DNA of 64,000 nucleotides from Prochlorococcus marinus str. MIT 0918 (GCF_027359415.1 NZ_CP114780.1:1634764-1698763); one strand, 5' to 3'. Shown: positions 36,981 to 46,565, counted from the first letter of the stretch. Translations and numbers: made by a program. Notes: generated by a model not told the origin, from the sequence alone.

Positions 36981-37664
36981 TTGAAGAACTTAAAAAAAAT
37001 ATCTAGATTTAAACGTATTCCAAGTAAACCCTTAACACGAACGGAGATGGTTCGGTTAGTAGAGACCTCTTATTTATCTGCGGCTACAGCTTTGATTTGG
37101 ATAGCCCTTTACTATTTGCCTATTGGAGGAGCTTTCTTTCGACTTGCTTTACCTCTCCCATTAGCCCTTCTACAAGTGAGAAGAGGTTCTAAAGCTGGAT
37201 TGGAAGGAGTTAGCCTTTTGGTGATGCTTTTAATTGCATTAATGGGACCTGTTCGTGGGCCATTAGTTTTATTCCCTTATGGTTTTCTTTCTCTTTGGCT
37301 TGGTTGGAGTTGGTTTAGAGGTCTTAATTGGTGGATTAGTTGGAGTGTTGGTGTGTTCATAGGAACACTAGGATTCTTAGTTAGAGTTTGTTTGCTTTCA
37401 TTTTTGGTTGGAGAAAATCTGTGGATTGTTATTACTCGTGCAGGATACCTTTTGATTGAGAGAATAATCGATCTATTTAATATTCCTTGGATTCCTGATC
37501 TTATTTTTGTGCAATTAGCAGCACTATTTTTAGTTGTTTTTCAGGAATTTATTTTTGTACTCACATTGCATGCAGTGGCTTTCTGGGTCTTCCCAAAACT
37601 TCAGGCTTCCATTCCAATGCCACCACGTATTTTAAATAATTTAATTTTGTGGGATCCAATTTAA
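36981..37664 (+). CDS. DUF2232-like integral membrane protein
   Basis: A 227-residue protein with five to six hydrophobic helices, starting at TTG 36981 (MKNLKKISRFKRIP). After a basic N-terminus (TEMVRLVETSYLSAATALIW) come LPLPLALLQVRRGSKAGL, VMLLIALMGPVRGPLVLFPYGFLSLWLGW and later helices. This matches the DUF2232 (YybS-like) family, whose function is unknown; it resembles the membrane component of ECF-type systems in topology. It is co-directional and tightly packed between the lipoprotein and the cobT-like gene (three bases). Confidence 0.75.
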   Translation: MKNLKKISRFKRIPSKPLTRTEMVRLVETSYLSAATALIWIALYYLPIGGAFFRLALPLPLALLQVRRGSKAGLEGVSLLVMLLIALMGPVRGPLVLFPYGFLSLWLGWSWFRGLNWWISWSVGVFIGTLGFLVRVCLLSFLVGENLWIVITRAGYLLIERIIDLFNIPWIPDLIFVQLAALFLVVFQEFIFVLTLHAVAFWVFPKLQASIPMPPRILNNLILWDPI

Positions 37665-37667
37665 AAA

Positions 37668-38852
37668 ATGAAGCATGTTGATAATAGTTTTTTAAATGAA
37701 CTACCTGAGGGTTGCAAAGCATTTGGAGCATCATCATCATCTTCTTCCAAATTGAAGATGATGAAACGACTTTGGACTTTGGCTGGTAATGATATAAATA
37801 GTTTGTTGGTTTTAGCAAATTCTAAAACAGCTGAGATAAAAGGTATATCTGCTGCTGGGTCTACTAAAGAGTCTAGGCGATATACAGCTGCTGCTGATGC
37901 CGAACTTCTCTTGTTAGGACCTTCTGCTCAACGAAAATGGCCACTCCCTCCTCTTCCTGCTGGCGTTTCACCTGCTTTAATTAGTCATGTTGCTGCCAAT
38001 TTACTAGAGGTTAAGACATTAGTTCTTAGTGTTGGTTTATCCCAGGTACCTTCCTGCCCTTATTTAGCAGTTGATGGAGCTTCTGTTGGACCATCTGAAT
38101 GCCTTACTACAGGTAAAGCAATGAATATAAATCGAGTGGATACTCTTTGGAGAAAAGGGCTTGAAATGGGATTGAGAATGTGTAAACCACTGTTGATTTC
38201 AGAGTGTGTTCCTGGAGGCACTACCACGGCACTTGCTGTTTTGACTGGCTTAGGAGTTTCTGTAGATGATTTAATTAGTAGTAGTAGTCGTACCCCACCG
38301 ACAGGACTAAAGAAAAAATTGGTCGCAAAGGGGTTGAATTCTGCAGGACTAGGAATTCACCCTGCCCCTAAAGATTTGTTAGCGGCTGTAGGAGATCCCT
38401 TTCAGCCATTTGCAGTTGGCCTTTTATTAGGAGCAAGGGAAGCAGAACAGCCGGTTTTGTTAGGAGGAGGAGGACAAATGGTAGCTGTACTCGCAACTGC
38501 GTTGGCGTCTATGGATGATTCTTTAAGAGATAAGTTTGTGGAGGGTATTTCAATTGCTACAACTGCATGGTTGGCTAATGAATCATTTTCTTCGTTTCAA
38601 ACACCCAGCGCATTTTCCACTTTGATAGAGCGAATAGAAGGATTTTTCGAAGTGTCTCTACTTGGGTTGTCTTGTGGGTTGCGTTTTTGTAGAAGTTCTA
38701 AGAAGGTTTTAAGAGATTACGAACATGGATTTGTTAAAGAAGGAGTTGGTGCAGGTGCATTCACTTTGTTAGCTCAATTAAATGGTTTTACTTGTCAAAA
38801 ACTATTGGAAGAATGTGAAGAGGCGGTTGATAGTCTATATAGAATTAACTAG
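37668..38852 (+). CDS. cobT: CobT-like nicotinate nucleotide:base phosphoribosyltransferase
   Basis: A 394-residue member of the CobT-related family (TIGR00303 type) that activates the lower ligand base of cobamides. Key segments are [18 protein letters not shown], the glycine-rich [19 protein letters not shown] and [20 protein letters not shown] short serine run ([15 protein letters not shown], from TCA and TCT codons) lies near residues 25-40. Marine picocyanobacteria make pseudocobalamin with adenine as lower ligand, so the base here may be adenine; this is inference. A further cobamide gene, cobM, is 20 kb away. The Tat lipoprotein gene follows. Confidence 0.8.
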   Translation: MKHVDNSFLNELPEGCKAFGASSSSSSKLKMMKRLWTLAGNDINSLLVLANSKTAEIKGISAAGSTKESRRYTAAADAELLLLGPSAQRKWPLPPLPAGVSPALISHVAANLLEVKTLVLSVGLSQVPSCPYLAVDGASVGPSECLTTGKAMNINRVDTLWRKGLEMGLRMCKPLLISECVPGGTTTALAVLTGLGVSVDDLISSSSRTPPTGLKKKLVAKGLNSAGLGIHPAPKDLLAAVGDPFQPFAVGLLLGAREAEQPVLLGGGGQMVAVLATALASMDDSLRDKFVEGISIATTAWLANESFSSFQTPSAFSTLIERIEGFFEVSLLGLSCGLRFCRSSKKVLRDYEHGFVKEGVGAGAFTLLAQLNGFTCQKLLEECEEAVDSLYRIN

Positions 38853-38883
38853 TTATGTTGATGACATTCATAGGGCCTGAATT

Positions 38884-39888
38884 ATGAGAGGTATGACGAC
38901 CCTAAGCAGAAGAGATTTTATTCGATTAGGAGTTTTAGCAGGGACCCTGAGCCTATATGGCTGTTCATTTGGAGATAGTAGAGCTACCATTAGACTTCCA
39001 AAAGGGATTATCCCTAAAGAATTCTTGAAGACTTTGCCTTCTAATTGGCGATATCAGCTTTTAGATATTACTCCAGGTACCGATTTTTTTAAAGCTCGAT
39101 TTCAAGAAGACACTGATTTAATAGCTATTGGTGATGGCTGGTTAAGAAATTGCCCTTATGATGATTTTCAGTCTATTGCTTCAGATGATTTCTTGGCTAG
39201 ATATAATAGTCAAGCAAAAATCTTTTTAAATAATTTCTCCTCAGAGATAGCATTACGACTCCTGCCAGTAGCTGTTAGCCCTTGGGTAATGATTTTTAGA
39301 AGAGGTGAGAATTGGGCCAGTGAAGCAAAAGGCTCATGGGATGTACTCTTGGATTCTGACCTTAAAGGACATATTGTTTTCCCTAATAGTCCCCGGTTGA
39401 TTATGTCTTTAGCAGATCGAATGAGCCCTAGTGACTCATTGCAACGTTTAAGAAAGCAAGCAGCGGCTTTTGATGATGTTAATGGCATGAATTGGCTTCT
39501 TTCTGGGAAGGCCAAAGTTGCTATTCTTCCTTTGCAAGTTTGCTTGAAAATCCTAGTAAGGGACTCTCGCTTAAGGATTGCATTCCCTATTGAAGGAGCT
39601 CCTTTGAATTGGACATTACTACTTAAACCAAGACTGTCTCTAAAACCAACGCCGTTGGAATGGATTAAGCAATCATGGACTCTCCCATTATTGGTCCAAT
39701 TGCTTTCAAATGGTTGGATCCCTCCTCTGCCATACTCTGAACTTGAGCAGGCAATTGATTTACTTCCATTAAAATATCAAGTCATTTATAAATCTAGACG
39801 ATCTTTTGAGAATTCTTGGTCTTTCTCTCCATTAACTCTTATGGAAGAAAACCTTCTAGAAGAACGTTGGTTTAATTCATTCCCATAG
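38884..39888 (+). CDS. Tat-exported lipoprotein, periplasmic solute-binding protein-like
   Basis: A 334-residue protein with a twin-arginine signal (SRRDFIRLG, residues 8-16), hydrophobic core and lipobox LYGC, so it is exported folded by Tat (tatC is at 61649) and lipid-anchored. The remainder has the two-lobe composition of a periplasmic binding protein such as a spermidine/putrescine-type receptor (SWDVLLDSDLKGHIVFPNS, SLADRMSPSDSL). I see no adjacent permease or ATPase, so the transport role is a guess. Start is ATG 38884, preceded by AGGG, with a second ATG three codons later. Confidence 0.65.
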   Translation: MRGMTTLSRRDFIRLGVLAGTLSLYGCSFGDSRATIRLPKGIIPKEFLKTLPSNWRYQLLDITPGTDFFKARFQEDTDLIAIGDGWLRNCPYDDFQSIASDDFLARYNSQAKIFLNNFSSEIALRLLPVAVSPWVMIFRRGENWASEAKGSWDVLLDSDLKGHIVFPNSPRLIMSLADRMSPSDSLQRLRKQAAAFDDVNGMNWLLSGKAKVAILPLQVCLKILVRDSRLRIAFPIEGAPLNWTLLLKPRLSLKPTPLEWIKQSWTLPLLVQLLSNGWIPPLPYSELEQAIDLLPLKYQVIYKSRRSFENSWSFSPLTLMEENLLEERWFNSFP

Positions 39889-41013
39889 TCTGCGTTTAGG
39901 AGAATCTAATAACTCAGAATGAGTTTCTTCAAGCAGATCAGGAATTAAAAGATTGTTAGGACATCTAGGCAAGCAATCCCCGCACTTTTGACATGAGCTT
40001 GCATTATGCGTTTCCCACCAATGCCCTGCTTTGCCTATTAAATTATACCTCTCTTTAGAAAAAGATTGCAGCTCATGTCCTATGGCTAGGTTTCGGAGGC
40101 GTAGGATCTCAGGTATGGGAACGTTCATAGGACATGGGAGACATTCTCGACATTGCCCGCAAAATGTATTTCCTAAACGTCTTTTAGCATTGCTATGAAT
40201 TCGACTTATAACCACCTTCTCCAATGGCCTTAAAGGATCATTCGCATTGATCAACTTGCTTGTAAGGTCAAGGTCTTTGCATGATTGTGCACCTATTGTT
40301 AAAGTGCTAACCCCCTGGGAAAGTAAAAATCTATAGGCTATTTCTATAGGAGCTATAGGATAACAATCATCTATTAAAGTTTGACTTGGCGTATGTAAAT
40401 GACCTCCTTTGTCCGCAGGTGAAATAGCCATTACTCCCATTCCTTTCTCTAAAGCTTTTTGTGCAAGAGGGATTCTTTCTGGATCTAATAAGTGAAGGTG
40501 AAGACTACAAAAGTTAAAATGATTACTCTCAATAGCCGATTGAATTAGAGAATAAGAGCCATGTGAACTAAAACCGACTTGCTCAATTAAATTCTCATCC
40601 CTTGCCCACTCAAACAATTCATAACCATCACCATTCAGTGCCCAATTGAGGTGTGTAGAAAGATTTAAGCCATGTATTGCTAAATTATGAATCTTTTCGA
40701 CACCTAATCTTTTAAGCATTCCTTTGATTTGCTTCTTCCCTTTAGCTAGTGGACAATTCGGGATGATTTTAGTGGTTATTATCCAGCCTCCTTGAGGATG
40801 AATTCCTTCAAAGTTAAGTTTCTCAAGAGATTCTCCTAGAAAAGTTTCTGCAGGACCATATATAGGAGCAGTTTCAATATGATTAATTCCTATCAAACAA
40901 GCTCTTTTTAGCACTGAATACATTTGTGCTTTAGACTCTATAGCTCTCATGGTCCCTAAGGTAAACAAACTCACTTTTGGGCCTATACCAAATTGATTAC
41001 GTATGATCTTCAT
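39877..41013 (-). CDS. Aldo/keto reductase with C-terminal 4Fe-4S ferredoxin domain
   Basis: A 378-residue protein, start taken as ATG 41013 (MKIIRNQFGIGPKVSLFTLGT) because the upstream 13 residues of a longer frame are poorly protein-like. The barrel has catalytic-type segments NHIETAPIYGPAETFLGESL (Asp replaced by Glu at the usual DTA position; Tyr kept) and WIITTKIIPNCP. The C-terminal 100 residues hold cysteine clusters CGQCRECLPCP and CQKCGDCLPRCPNN, the second a complete 4Fe-4S motif. Fe-S aldo/keto reductases of this kind are common in cyanobacteria, substrate unknown. It overlaps the Tat lipoprotein stop by 12 bases (convergent). Confidence 0.78.
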   Translation of the reverse strand: MKIIRNQFGIGPKVSLFTLGTMRAIESKAQMYSVLKRACLIGINHIETAPIYGPAETFLGESLEKLNFEGIHPQGGWIITTKIIPNCPLAKGKKQIKGMLKRLGVEKIHNLAIHGLNLSTHLNWALNGDGYELFEWARDENLIEQVGFSSHGSYSLIQSAIESNHFNFCSLHLHLLDPERIPLAQKALEKGMGVMAISPADKGGHLHTPSQTLIDDCYPIAPIEIAYRFLLSQGVSTLTIGAQSCKDLDLTSKLINANDPLRPLEKVVISRIHSNAKRRLGNTFCGQCRECLPCPMNVPIPEILRLRNLAIGHELQSFSKERYNLIGKAGHWWETHNASSCQKCGDCLPRCPNNLLIPDLLEETHSELLDSPKRRLWE

Positions 41014-41138
41014 TTTTTCTTCATAACAGTTGAATATGATGAGTTGGAGCAAGAGAGTGCAATTGTTTTTCTCTGAAATGCTTTTTGTTAGTTTATTGAA
41101 TAAATTATGACTAAAGATTTTTATTTAGGTGCTTTTAA

Positions 41139-41804
41139 ATGTTTACAGGGCTTGTTCAAGCAGTAGGAAAAATTCAACGTCATGCTCAGGGTGTCTTGAT
41201 TGAAGTGCCAAACTCTTTTCCTGACTTGAATTTAGGCGATAGTATTGCTGTTGATGGAGTTTGTTTAACAGTTTGCGCACTTAGAAACACAGCATTTTTA
41301 GCTAATATCAGCGAAGAGACTTTAAAGAAAACTGTACTTGGTTATAAAGCAGATGAAAGAGGAATTGTTAACTTAGAACTTGCTTTACGTTTATGTGATC
41401 GTTTAGGTGGGCATTTAGTGAGTGGGCATGTAGATGGGTTAGGCAAGGTTATTTCTATCCAGGCTTTAAGTAATTCGTGGCATTTAAAAATTAAATGGGA
41501 AGACTTTACATTTTCAAAATATACATGTGATAAAGCAAGTATTTCATTAAATGGAATAAGCCTTACCGTAGCAGAAAGCAAATTTGATCAAGGAACTTTC
41601 TCAATAGCCGTTATCCCGCATACTTGGGAAAACACTTCTTTAAAATATTTAAAAGAAGGAGAGTTAATTAATTTAGAAGCTGATCTGATGGCAAAATATG
41701 CAGAGAGCTTATTGGGTGAACGTTTAATTGATAAGAAAAAGAATTCTCAGGTTGAAAATTCAAACCTTTCAGAAGATTGGTTAATAAATAATGGATTTGG
41801 TTAA
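41139..41804 (+). CDS. ribE: Riboflavin synthase, alpha subunit
   Basis: A 221-residue enzyme that dismutates two lumazine molecules to riboflavin. Both repeated barrels are visible: MFTGLVQAVGKI and LGDSIAVDGVCLTVCAL in the first, LVSGHVDGLGKVI and CDKASISLNGISLTVAE in the second, each with the SGHVDG or DGVCLT-type substrate loops. It is divergent from the aldo/keto reductase and converges with cyAbrB (34 bases). Confidence 0.95.
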   Translation: MFTGLVQAVGKIQRHAQGVLIEVPNSFPDLNLGDSIAVDGVCLTVCALRNTAFLANISEETLKKTVLGYKADERGIVNLELALRLCDRLGGHLVSGHVDGLGKVISIQALSNSWHLKIKWEDFTFSKYTCDKASISLNGISLTVAESKFDQGTFSIAVIPHTWENTSLKYLKEGELINLEADLMAKYAESLLGERLIDKKKNSQVENSNLSEDWLINNGFG

Positions 41805-41838
41805 ACTCTTTTTGTTTATGCAGAAAGAGTAAATTTTT

Positions 41839-42204
41839 TTATGCTTTTTTACCACTTAAGGGTTGAAGAGAGATAGCACCAGAATCTTTTCTTATGTCTA
41901 TCCTAAATTCTTGACCAGGCTCTAAACCTAGTTTTTTGGTATAGGCGTGTCCGATTAAAAGGTTTCCATTTCCGTGAACTTTAGTGCGAAATTCTGCTTG
42001 TCGGCCACGAGAAGATCGATTCCCTGGCCTTCCAGGACCATTTGAACGTAGTTTGTATCCCTTTGCTTGCACTAAGGCTCGATAGAAGTTTTTTCGTAAA
42101 ACCCTTCCACTTGGGCCCACATAACCGCAACCTCTTGCAATCTCATCCTCAGAACAATTGCTTAAGGATTTGGCTTTTTCGAGTAATTCCTTGCCTACCA
42201 GCAT
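41839..42204 (-). CDS. cyAbrB-type transcriptional regulator
   Basis: A 121-residue cyanobacterial AbrB-like DNA-binding protein. Residues 1-60 (LVGKELLEKAKSLSNCSEDEIARGCGYVG) are the conserved cyAbrB N-terminal region. The C-terminal half (about 74-117, TKVHGNGNLLIGHAYTKKLGLEPGQEF) has the AbrB-like swapped-hairpin fold. These regulators act on carbon/nitrogen balance genes in other cyanobacteria; targets here are unknown. It is between ribE (convergent) and the cox operon, and cox oxidase genes are 99 bases upstream on the same strand. Confidence 0.88.
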   Translation of the reverse strand: MLVGKELLEKAKSLSNCSEDEIARGCGYVGPSGRVLRKNFYRALVQAKGYKLRSNGPGRPGNRSSRGRQAEFRTKVHGNGNLLIGHAYTKKLGLEPGQEFRIDIRKDSGAISLQPLSGKKA

Positions 42205-42302
42205 TTAATAGTTCTATTAATTTCTATTAATTCTGACGAATAACTGCAATTGTGGCAACAAAACGCTGTGAAATTTTCTTTTTTAGTATCAAGAATTCAA
42301 GA

Positions 42303-42905
42303 TTAAAGAAGATAGAGGATGATGAATAAAACAACCCATATGCCATCAACAAAATGCCAATACACTTCTGCTGCCTCTAGAGGAAACTTGTTTTCACTTG
42401 ATATGCGCCCTCCAGGGGAACGTGCTTGCCACCATACAATTAAGATCATTAATGTTCCTAGAGTGACATGTAGCCCATGGAAACCAGTAAGTGCATAAAA
42501 AGTGCTTGCATAAAGGTTGTCTGTGAGCCCAAATGGCAGGGTGAAATATTCCACCATTTGGCTTGCTAAAAAAGCAATCCCAAGCCCTGCGGTAACAAGT
42601 AGCCAAATTTGACATTGACTATTCTTTTTTTTGCCTAAGGCTGTTCCGGCTCTATGAAATGTCGCACTGCTTACAAGTAGTAATATTGTATTTAATGTTG
42701 GGAGTGGAAGTTCTAACTCGTAAATAGCATCAGGAAGTAAAGGGTTGACTGCTTTGTAAGTTAAATAAGCAGCAAAAAATCCCGCAAAGGTCATTCCATC
42801 TGCCACAAGAAAAGCAATTAAACCAAACAATCGATGATCTTCATGGTTGTTTTGTTGGGAAATTGATTGTTCAGATTTCTCGTTTAGCGGTGAAACTATG
42901 GTCAT
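42303..42905 (-). CDS. ctaE: Cytochrome c oxidase subunit III
   Basis: A 200-residue membrane protein with five helices, the short cyanobacterial form of subunit III. Landmarks are LFGLIAFLVADGMTFAGFFAAYLTYKAV, LPTLNTILLLVSSATFHRAG, LTGFHGLHVTLGTLMILIVWW and the C-terminal AAEVYWHFVDGIWVVLFIILYLL. The start overlaps the ctaD stop as ATGA, so the two are translationally coupled, and it is the last gene of the ctaC-D-E operon. Confidence 0.95.
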   Translation of the reverse strand: MTIVSPLNEKSEQSISQQNNHEDHRLFGLIAFLVADGMTFAGFFAAYLTYKAVNPLLPDAIYELELPLPTLNTILLLVSSATFHRAGTALGKKKNSQCQIWLLVTAGLGIAFLASQMVEYFTLPFGLTDNLYASTFYALTGFHGLHVTLGTLMILIVWWQARSPGGRISSENKFPLEAAEVYWHFVDGIWVVLFIILYLL

Positions 42906-44560
42906 AAGCTTTGTAATTCGTTGTTAGTTGGCTCGTCGTTTTTGTGCTCTTCTTCTCCATATCCATATGGCTTAGTTACCAGAGGCGCTTCTCCAACCCA
43001 ATTTTCAACAGGTGGTGGAGAGCTTGTTAACCATTCAGGTGTTAAAGCTTGCCATGGATTATCACCAGCTTCTTCTCCTTTTATAGCGCTATAAATAACA
43101 TTAAATAAGAATGGAAGAGTACTTAAGGCCATAAGTAATGCACCTATACTGCTTATTTGATTAACCAAAGCAAATTGAGGGTCATATTCTGCGACGCGTC
43201 TTGGCATGCCATTAAGACCTAACCAATGTTGAGGGGCAAAACATAGATTGAAGCCAATAAAGGTAATAATAAAATGTAATTTACCGAGTTTTTCATTAAG
43301 CATTTTGCCTGTGAATTTTGGGTACCAATGATAAATTGATGAAAAGATTACAAAAACAGAACCTCCATAGACTATGTAATGAAAGTGGGCGACTACAAAG
43401 TAGGTGTCATGAACATGTACATCAAAAGGGACTTGAGCTAAAGCAACTCCTGTAATTCCTCCTAGAACAAAATTCACAATAAATCCACAGGAAAAAAGAA
43501 TTGCACTATTAATTGATATACGCCCTCCCCAAAGAGTTGCTACCCAATTAAAGAATTTAATACCAGTTGGTACTGCGATAAATGCAGTAGCAATAGTAAA
43601 AAAGAGCCTCATCCATGGTGGTGTGCCACTGGTAAACATGTGGTGTGCCCAAACTATAAGGCCTAGAACTACAATCCCCATTATTGAATAAACCATAGTT
43701 GTATATCCGAAAAGAGGTTTTCGCGAATGAATTGGAAGGATCTCGCTTACTAATCCAAAAGCTGGTAAAACCATTATGTAAACCGCAGGATGAGAATAGA
43801 ACCAGAAAAGATGTTGATAAACAATTACATTGCCTCCTAAAGCAGGATTGAAAAAACCTGTATGCGCCACAATGTCGAAACTTAAGAGGATTAGGGTTCC
43901 AGCCAATACAGGTGTAGATAAAACCACTAAAATACTTGTTCCCAACATTGCCCAGCAATACATAGGCAATTGCATGAGCTTTAAGCCAGGCCTTCTTAAT
44001 TTGAGAATAGTAGCTATGAAATTGATACCTCCAAAGATAGAACTACCACCAAGCAGTAGCACACTGATAATCCATACGATTTGGCCTGCTGCAGGAGTAG
44101 TAATACTGAGAGGTGGGTAAGCAGTCCAACCAGACTGAGCAGCACCATTAATAAAATAACTACTTATTAACATTAATCCTGCAGGAGGGATAAGCCAAAA
44201 AGCAACTGCATTAAGTCTAGGGAATGCCATATCTCGAGCTCCGACGTAAAATGGAATTAAATAATTACCAAATGCACCATTTACAACTGGAACAATCCAC
44301 AAGAAAATCATTATTGTTCCATGAAGAGTCAAAATTTGGTTGTAGATTTCTCTTGGCATAAAGTCTGAAATAGGGCTTACAAGTTCTATACGAATAGCAC
44401 TAGCTAAAGATCCTCCTATCAGGTAAAAAATAAAGCCGCAAACTAAATATTGAAGACCAATAACTTTGTGATCTAAGCTAAAGCTAAAGTAACGGAACCA
44501 ACCGGTAGGTTGAAGGTTTGGTTCCTTTTGAGTGTTTTCTTGTTGGATTGAAAAGCTCAT
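42902..44560 (-). CDS. ctaD: Cytochrome c oxidase subunit I
   Basis: A 552-residue catalytic subunit of aa3-type oxidase with 12 helices. Heme and copper ligands can be seen: LTLHGTIMIFLW (low-spin heme His), FWFYSHPAVYIMVLP and GLIVWAHHMFTSGTPPW (CuB and covalent Tyr region), TGVALAQVPFDVHVHDTYFVVAHFHYIVYGG (heme ligands). The N-terminus is cytoplasmic. It overlaps both neighbours by four bases (ATGA), a tight translational operon. Confidence 0.97.
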   Translation of the reverse strand: MSFSIQQENTQKEPNLQPTGWFRYFSFSLDHKVIGLQYLVCGFIFYLIGGSLASAIRIELVSPISDFMPREIYNQILTLHGTIMIFLWIVPVVNGAFGNYLIPFYVGARDMAFPRLNAVAFWLIPPAGLMLISSYFINGAAQSGWTAYPPLSITTPAAGQIVWIISVLLLGGSSIFGGINFIATILKLRRPGLKLMQLPMYCWAMLGTSILVVLSTPVLAGTLILLSFDIVAHTGFFNPALGGNVIVYQHLFWFYSHPAVYIMVLPAFGLVSEILPIHSRKPLFGYTTMVYSIMGIVVLGLIVWAHHMFTSGTPPWMRLFFTIATAFIAVPTGIKFFNWVATLWGGRISINSAILFSCGFIVNFVLGGITGVALAQVPFDVHVHDTYFVVAHFHYIVYGGSVFVIFSSIYHWYPKFTGKMLNEKLGKLHFIITFIGFNLCFAPQHWLGLNGMPRRVAEYDPQFALVNQISSIGALLMALSTLPFLFNVIYSAIKGEEAGDNPWQALTPEWLTSSPPPVENWVGEAPLVTKPYGYGEEEHKNDEPTNNELQSL

Positions 44561-45378
44561 AATTCTATTTCAGGCTGTTTGGCATTCTTTTGGAACCAGG
44601 ATTGATATTCTTCAGGTTGTTCCACTACAACAGTGGAACGCATGCCCCCATGATATGGCCCACATAGCTCTGCACATATGATTGGATATCTCCCAGCTTT
44701 GGTAGGTGTGAAATTCAAGATTGTTGGTTGACCTGGTATTACATCTTGTTTGAGTCGAAACTCAGGTACCCAAAATGCATGAATTACATCTTTAGATTCC
44801 ATTCTCATGCTTACTGGTTGCCCTAATGGAACATGAAGTTCTCCAGAGATAATTTCTCCTTCCGGATAATTAAATAGAAAAGCAAATTGCATTGCGGTTA
44901 ATTCAATATTTAGTACAGGAATTGATTGCAAAGATTCAGTCTCTTGTTTTGCTGACCCAATACCTCCCCAAAGCCTTTGATGAACCATTTCTGACTCATT
45001 GTTATGACTATGATTCAGAGTTTGCATTCCCCCCATGCGTTCATATATGTCATAGCTGTAAAGACCAACAAATAAAATTACTATTGCTGGAATAGCTGTC
45101 CATAAAATTTCAAGTGGCAGATTGTCCTCTATTGGCAAACCATCTCCTGTTTCCCCTGGTTTTTTTCGGAAATGAATAAGGCTATAAACAACAAGGGCTG
45201 TCATCCCAACAAATAATATTGTCCCAATAACAAAAAGAACTTTAAATAATTCATCATATATAGGTGCATTAGTACTTGCTACAGCAGGTAAAAAACTTAA
45301 ATGATCACTTGCCCATATACCGCCAAGGATAAGGGTCAGGCTAATTAAAATTGTATATATAGCTGTTTTTGGGAGCAA
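44557..45378 (-). CDS. ctaC: Cytochrome c oxidase subunit II
   Basis: A 273-residue membrane-anchored CuA protein. After a signal-anchor and two helices (about 5-22, 45-67) comes a periplasmic cupredoxin domain. The CuA ligand set is in AELCGPYHGGMRSTVVV with the upstream His in VIHAFWVPEFRLKQD. The internal segment HNNESEMVHQRLWGG is an insertion before the copper domain. It is the first gene of the operon, with a 260-base divergent promoter region toward ctaA. Confidence 0.95.
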   Translation of the reverse strand: MLPKTAIYTILISLTLILGGIWASDHLSFLPAVASTNAPIYDELFKVLFVIGTILFVGMTALVVYSLIHFRKKPGETGDGLPIEDNLPLEILWTAIPAIVILFVGLYSYDIYERMGGMQTLNHSHNNESEMVHQRLWGGIGSAKQETESLQSIPVLNIELTAMQFAFLFNYPEGEIISGELHVPLGQPVSMRMESKDVIHAFWVPEFRLKQDVIPGQPTILNFTPTKAGRYPIICAELCGPYHGGMRSTVVVEQPEEYQSWFQKNAKQPEIEL

Positions 45379-45638
45379 TATAAAACTAAATGAACTTAAT
45401 TTCTAATTTATAGAGAATTGCACTTTCATGCATGCAGAAAACTTTCTATATGATTAATTCCTGAGATTTTCTTTCTTTTAGAGGGATTTGAATAATCCAT
45501 AAAATCAAATGAAGTGAATTTGTCAGGAATGGGAGATTTTTCAAACTTTATTTAGTTGTACTCCTGATAAAAACATGCCGTAGCATCTGAAATGGCTACC
45601 TTGCGATATAAGAAATATTTTTTATTTGGAGCTCAATT
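45379..45638. promoter_or_regulatory. Divergent promoter region between ctaC and ctaA
   Basis: 260 bases with no gene separate the oxidase operon from the heme A genes, so both must start here. A 6-bp inverted repeat TCAGGA/TCCTGA lies in the middle of the gap (about 45520-45570). No NtcA box (GTA-N8-TAC) was found by eye. The shared position suggests coordinated control, which is inference. Confidence 0.45.
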
Positions 45639-46565
45639 TTGACCAGTTTGACTCCAAACATAATTAGAGCCCGCCTAGGCCAATTGGCCTCTCATGTTCT
45701 AGTGGCCTTGATAGCATTGGTTGCCATTGGAGGCGCTACACGTGTTATGGAAGCTGGCTTAGCTTGTCCTGATTGGCCTCTTTGTTATGGGTCGATTTTC
45801 CCAAAAGGCAAAATGAATGTCCAAGTTTTTCTTGAATGGTTTCATCGTTTAGATGCTTGCTTTGTTGGTATTGCTATTGCCGTGCAATTCTTATTATCTT
45901 TAATATATAGATCTTATGTATCAAATAGGTTGCTATGGCTGAATTTTATGATCTTATCTTTAGTTATTCTTCAAGGTAGTTTTGGCGCTTTAACTGTTAT
46001 AAATCTTTTGCCTTCTTTTGTGGTAATGGGTCACTTGTTTTTGGCTTTAACATTAGTAGCGCTTGTGAGTGGATTGTCCCAGAGTTTACTTTCTCCAAAT
46101 GGAACAGACCCTCCATTTTGGTGGAAGTTTTTAGCAAGAGGTTCGCTTTTGATGGTTTTTATGCAGTGTTTGCTTGGGAGCAGATTAGCAACAACATGGT
46201 CAGCTCAAAAATGCATATCTAATGGTGTTGATTGTGGATGGTTGAATCTGCATAGTTTTTCAGCATTGCCAGTTGTCCTAAGCATTTGTTTGTTGTCCTT
46301 TGTATCTATTTCTATGGGGGGATGGTTTCGCTCACAATGGCCGTTCTTTTTAATTCTTTTAGGACTTGTGGTTTTGCAAATTGGGTTAGGTTCACTTGCT
46401 GTTTTCTTAGCTTTAAGTGAACCATTAGTAATCGTTTGCCATCAACTAATTGCATCCTTATTAGTTGCATTCTTATCTGCTCTTAGTGTTCGAAAGGTAA
46501 CCCATTCGTCTTCTATTGCACCTCATTTAGTTGATGAAACTTCTCTTAAGATTTGCCATGGTTAG
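45639..46565 (+). CDS. ctaA: Heme A synthase
   Basis: A 308-residue eight-helix membrane protein that oxidises heme O to heme A. Landmarks are [21 protein letters not shown], the histidines in [24 protein letters not shown] and [14 protein letters not shown], and the C-terminal [16 protein letters not shown]. The paired cysteines typical of some CtaA proteins are present in ACPDWPLC and [10 protein letters not shown]. Start is TTG at 45639 with GGAG about 11 bases upstream. It overlaps ctaB by eight bases. Confidence 0.92.
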   Translation: MTSLTPNIIRARLGQLASHVLVALIALVAIGGATRVMEAGLACPDWPLCYGSIFPKGKMNVQVFLEWFHRLDACFVGIAIAVQFLLSLIYRSYVSNRLLWLNFMILSLVILQGSFGALTVINLLPSFVVMGHLFLALTLVALVSGLSQSLLSPNGTDPPFWWKFLARGSLLMVFMQCLLGSRLATTWSAQKCISNGVDCGWLNLHSFSALPVVLSICLLSFVSISMGGWFRSQWPFFLILLGLVVLQIGLGSLAVFLALSEPLVIVCHQLIASLLVAFLSALSVRKVTHSSSIAPHLVDETSLKICHG

